Source: Bradyrhizobium sp.
GTDB lineage: Bacteria > Pseudomonadota > Alphaproteobacteria > Rhizobiales > Xanthobacteraceae
NCBI GenBank assembly: GCA_028290165.1
Contig: JAQGKJ010000891.1
Location: 1 to 7,265, forward strand
Direction of reading: 5' to 3'
DNA length: 7,265 bases
In this document: in pieces, positions 6,024 to 7,265 of the stretch
Position numbering within the stretch: the stretch's first letter is position 1
Layout: every line of letters starts with the position of its first letter
The notes under the pieces: model-generated
What the model was told of the DNA's origin: nothing
The model's input: the letters and a program-made list of their open reading frames with translations, nothing else
The model's database searches: none
Translations under genes and position numbers: made by a program

Positions 6024-6123
6024 CGAAGCAATCCATTTCGTCGCGCAAAGAAAGATGGATTGCTTCGTCGCTTCCGCTTTCGCTCGTTGAGCTACGGCGG
6101 ACAAGTCGCTCCTCGCAATGACG
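6024..6123. repeat. Palindromic intergenic repeat B (REP-like)
   Basis: CGAAGCAATCCAT (6024-6036) and ATGGATTGCTTCG (6055-6067) are a perfect 13-bp inverted repeat with an 18-nt spacer. To the right lies a nested hairpin with TCCGC (6073-6077) against GCGGA (6097-6101) and GCTC against GAGC inside. The unit ends CGCAATGACG (6114-6123). Read on the minus strand this is the CGTCATTGCGAG...GAAGCAATCCAT repeat I recognise from Bradyrhizobium and relatives. Confidence 0.72.
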
Positions 6124-6150
6124 ACACGGGTTAGAGTTGCAGAAGGGTCC

Positions 6151-6250
6151 GTCATACCCGGCGCAAGCAGGGTATCCAGTACGCCGCGGCCTTTCGGGTC
6201 TATCGCTAACGTCTCGGAGTTCTGGATCACCCGCTTTCGCGGGTGATGAC
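6151..6250. repeat. 100-bp repeat C with imperfect terminal inverted repeats (MITE-like)
   Basis: The left 29 nt (6151-6179) and the reverse complement of the right 29 nt (6222-6250) agree at 22 of 29 positions. Each end is itself a hairpin: ATACCC/GGGTAT at the left, and a perfect 9-bp ATCACCCGC-TTTC-GCGGGTGAT at 6226-6247 on the right. The 42-nt middle has no obvious function. There is no transposase, so it would have to move in trans if it is mobile at all. Confidence 0.7.
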
Positions 6251-6392
6251 AATTGAGGGTGCGGCACGCACGCCCTCGATGCACGGCGACTGATTCAATT
6301 TTCAAACAGCCAAGACACGACACAACTCCGCGATCCCGCGGCGCGATGCGCCCGAGTTGTGCATGAAACCTTCGCCCAAAAATGAGGGCGCG

Positions 6393-6492
6393 GGGAATGC
6401 CGGGCGCCCGATGCACCCGCAGCCTCGTGTGCGAAGTGTAGAAAGCACACGAGTTAGTCACCACAGGTCCACCAGAACAACCCGGCATTCCC
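6393..6492. repeat. 100-nt nested inverted repeat
   Basis: GGGAATGCCGGG (6393-6404) is exactly mirrored by CCCGGCATTCCC (6481-6492). Between them, CTCGTGTGC (6424-6432) pairs with GCACACGAG (6445-6453) around a 12-nt loop. It is the largest structure in region D. Confidence 0.7.
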
Positions 6493-6567
6493 GCACGCAA
6501 TGGTTTTAACGGTTTCCTTCGTGCTCTCCCCGGTGATCGGCTTGTTGTCACCGTCATCGGCGGATTA

Positions 6568-6602
6568 AGGTTTTGTCCGGCCCGGTCGGGCTTTCAAAAC
6601 CT
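6568..6602. repeat. Stem-loop with two stacked stems
   Basis: AGGTTTTG (6568-6575) pairs with CAAAACCT (6595-6602), and GCCCG (6580-6584) with CGGGC (6587-6591) inside. It has the size of a terminator hairpin but lacks a following T-run. Confidence 0.6.
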
Positions 6603-6683
6603 CCGCCAACTTGACGCCAGCGCCGGGGCGTCAGGACCACACGACTTCGCCGTCCGCAGCAACATCTCTCGTCTGCGCGCGCA

Positions 6684-6718
6684 GTGATCGCTCACGGAAA
6701 AATCCGCCCTGCGATCAC
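6684..6718. repeat. Stem-loop followed by a perfect palindrome
   Basis: GTGATCGC (6684-6691) pairs with GCGATCAC (6711-6718); inside, CGGA-AAAA-TCCG (6695-6706) forms a second stem. The palindrome GCGCTTAAGCGC follows at 6724-6735. Confidence 0.6.
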
Positions 6719-6920
6719 GTCACGCGCTTAAGCGCTGCCGCGACCATCGCATCCAACCCCGCGTCCGTGACGATCGCGATACGCCCCTCTGTGGGGTGGG
6801 ACGGGCGAACTTGTAGAGATGATTTGCCCGACGGGGAAAGCGGAATATTTTTGCAAATGGGGCTGGACAGCAATTTACTGATTTGCCCGTCAGGCAATCA
6901 GCGCGCCCTCGCTCTCACGG

Positions 6921-7244
6921 TCATCGCAGCTTGCGAACATGAATATTGATGTCGAGATCGATCTTGCTGACGCAGGTTTGCTCCGTCCGGTGAGAGCCGC
7001 CTTCGTACCAGGGGCCGTTGCGCGCACGAGCGTTTCTCACATTCGCAAGCCGCAGGCATCGCCATTGCGGCAGCTTGCCTGAGCTCTCGCCGGCGAATTG
7101 CCATGCCAGCACGACCTCTTCGCCATTCTTGCTGGCGCCGATGATGTGCGGACACAGTTCGCGATGGCGGCCGTCATAGCTGCACACGACCTGCTGCTCG
7201 GCCCGGATCGCGTTCCGAAAAAGGGTATAGGTGGCGCTAGGCAT
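6921..7244 (-). CDS. Hypothetical protein, possibly WYL-like
   Basis: This 107-residue protein starts MPSATYTLFRNAIRAEQQVVCSYDGRHRELCPHIIG and continues with EEVVLAWQFAGESSG and QWRCLRLANV, then a Cys-containing C-terminus (QTCVSKIDLDINIHV). The order of an N-terminal helix, a strand with a Y-D-G-R-H-R-E turn, a conserved Pro, an aromatic strand and WRCLRL resembles a stand-alone WYL-type SH3-like fold, which in other proteins binds ligands or nucleic acid. The similarity is weak and from memory. ATG at 7242-7244 is the only good start; no clear SD is seen upstream. It has no signal peptide or TM helix. Codon use fits a real gene. Its 3' end abuts region D, and the imperfect hairpin around 6879-6899 could serve as its terminator. 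Confidence 0.65.
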   Translation of the reverse strand: MPSATYTLFRNAIRAEQQVVCSYDGRHRELCPHIIGASKNGEEVVLAWQFAGESSGKLPQWRCLRLANVRNARARNGPWYEGGSHRTEQTCVSKIDLDINIHVRKLR

Positions 7245-7265
7245 GGACGAAAATTGTTCTTGTTA

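Larger units (their letters stand above)
6251..6900. repeat. Region D: serial stem-loop repeat region
   Basis: Successive structures are: 6255-6277 (GAGGG/CCCTC with bulge), 6321-6361 (CACAACTC/GAGTTGTG), 6393-6492 (12-bp arms with an inner 9-bp hairpin), 6531-6553 (CGGTGA/TCACCG), 6568-6602, 6612-6633 (TGACGCC/GGCGTCA), 6684-6718, the 12-bp palindrome GCGCTTAAGCGC at 6724-6735, and 6784-6796 (CCCC/GGGG). Near the end TGATTTGCCCG occurs twice (6820-6830 and 6879-6889), the second copy forming a near-palindrome with GGCAATCA. I recognise parts of it as a dispersed Bradyrhizobium intergenic repeat, but the boundaries and function are unknown to me. A structured non-coding RNA is an alternative. 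Confidence 0.55.
5907..6920. other. Gene-free 1-kb region filled with palindromic repeats
   Basis: No open frame here has an SD together with a recognisable protein family. Frames that stay open for more than 100 codons cross several stem-loops and read as low-quality Arg/Ser/Pro/Ala-rich sequence. The contents are dissected in the repeat entries within this span. The first hairpin (5952-5986) lies 45 nt after the DUF296 stop and may also shield the 3' end of the operon mRNA. Confidence 0.7.

Noticed and set aside
5940..6557. 205-codon minus-strand open frame across the repeat region
   Set aside because: It crosses repeats A, B, C and the start of region D, has no SD, and its translation is the low-complexity type often mis-annotated from Bradyrhizobium repeats.
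6251..6900. Retron or group II intron RNA
   Set aside because: No reverse transcriptase gene is adjacent and no domain V-like hairpin was recognised; window edges limit this judgement.
5907..6920. CRISPR array
   Set aside because: Inverted and direct repeats are present, but there is no regular repeat-spacer period.
6611..6949. 112-codon plus-strand open frame
   Set aside because: It covers several hairpins and the TGATTTGCCCG repeats and has no recognisable domain; it also overlaps the end of the better-supported minus-strand gene.

Overview
The window looks like chromosomal DNA of an alphaproteobacterium, most likely Bradyrhizobium or a close relative in the Nitrobacteraceae. The evidence is the high GC content, strong third-position GC bias in the genes, the protein families present, and short palindromic repeats of a kind I recognise from Bradyrhizobium intergenic DNA. 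The genus call rests on recognition, not on a search.

Left part (1-2974). A fumarylpyruvate-hydrolase-like FAH-family enzyme enters from the left edge with its 5' end cut off; its frame stays open to base 3 and encodes an Ala/Gly-rich leader. It converges on a 92-residue minimal GNAT-type acetyltransferase (minus strand), with a REP-like hairpin between them. Divergent from that gene is an exported TPR-repeat protein. Its seven repeats run across a reading-frame break at about 1830, so it is now split into two overlapping frames. Downstream on the minus strand are a second minimal GNAT gene, paralogous to the first (39 of 80 aligned residues by hand), and an exported DUF3828-like protein; these two are probably co-transcribed.

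Middle part (2975-5906). After a divergent intergenic region comes a compact plus-strand operon: a 66-residue two-TM membrane protein, an AMP-forming acyl-CoA synthetase (its SD overlaps the previous stop), and a two-part DUF296/PCC-domain protein whose ATG overlaps the synthetase stop (TAATG). Tight coupling suggests that the synthetase and the DUF296 protein act together, but the substrate cannot be read from the sequence.

Right part (5907-7265). About 1 kb has no credible gene. It is packed with palindromic repeat units: a truncated repeat abutting a second repeat family, a roughly 100-bp element with imperfect 29-bp terminal inverted repeats, and then roughly 650 bp containing at least eight separate stem-loops or palindromes. 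The window ends with a 107-residue minus-strand hypothetical gene, possibly WYL-like.

No phage, CRISPR, toxin-antitoxin, tRNA or rRNA gene is visible. The most unusual material is the serial stem-loop region at 6251-6900. It is probably a dispersed rhizobial repeat, but it could be a structured RNA. I do not see clear evidence of a new multi-gene system.
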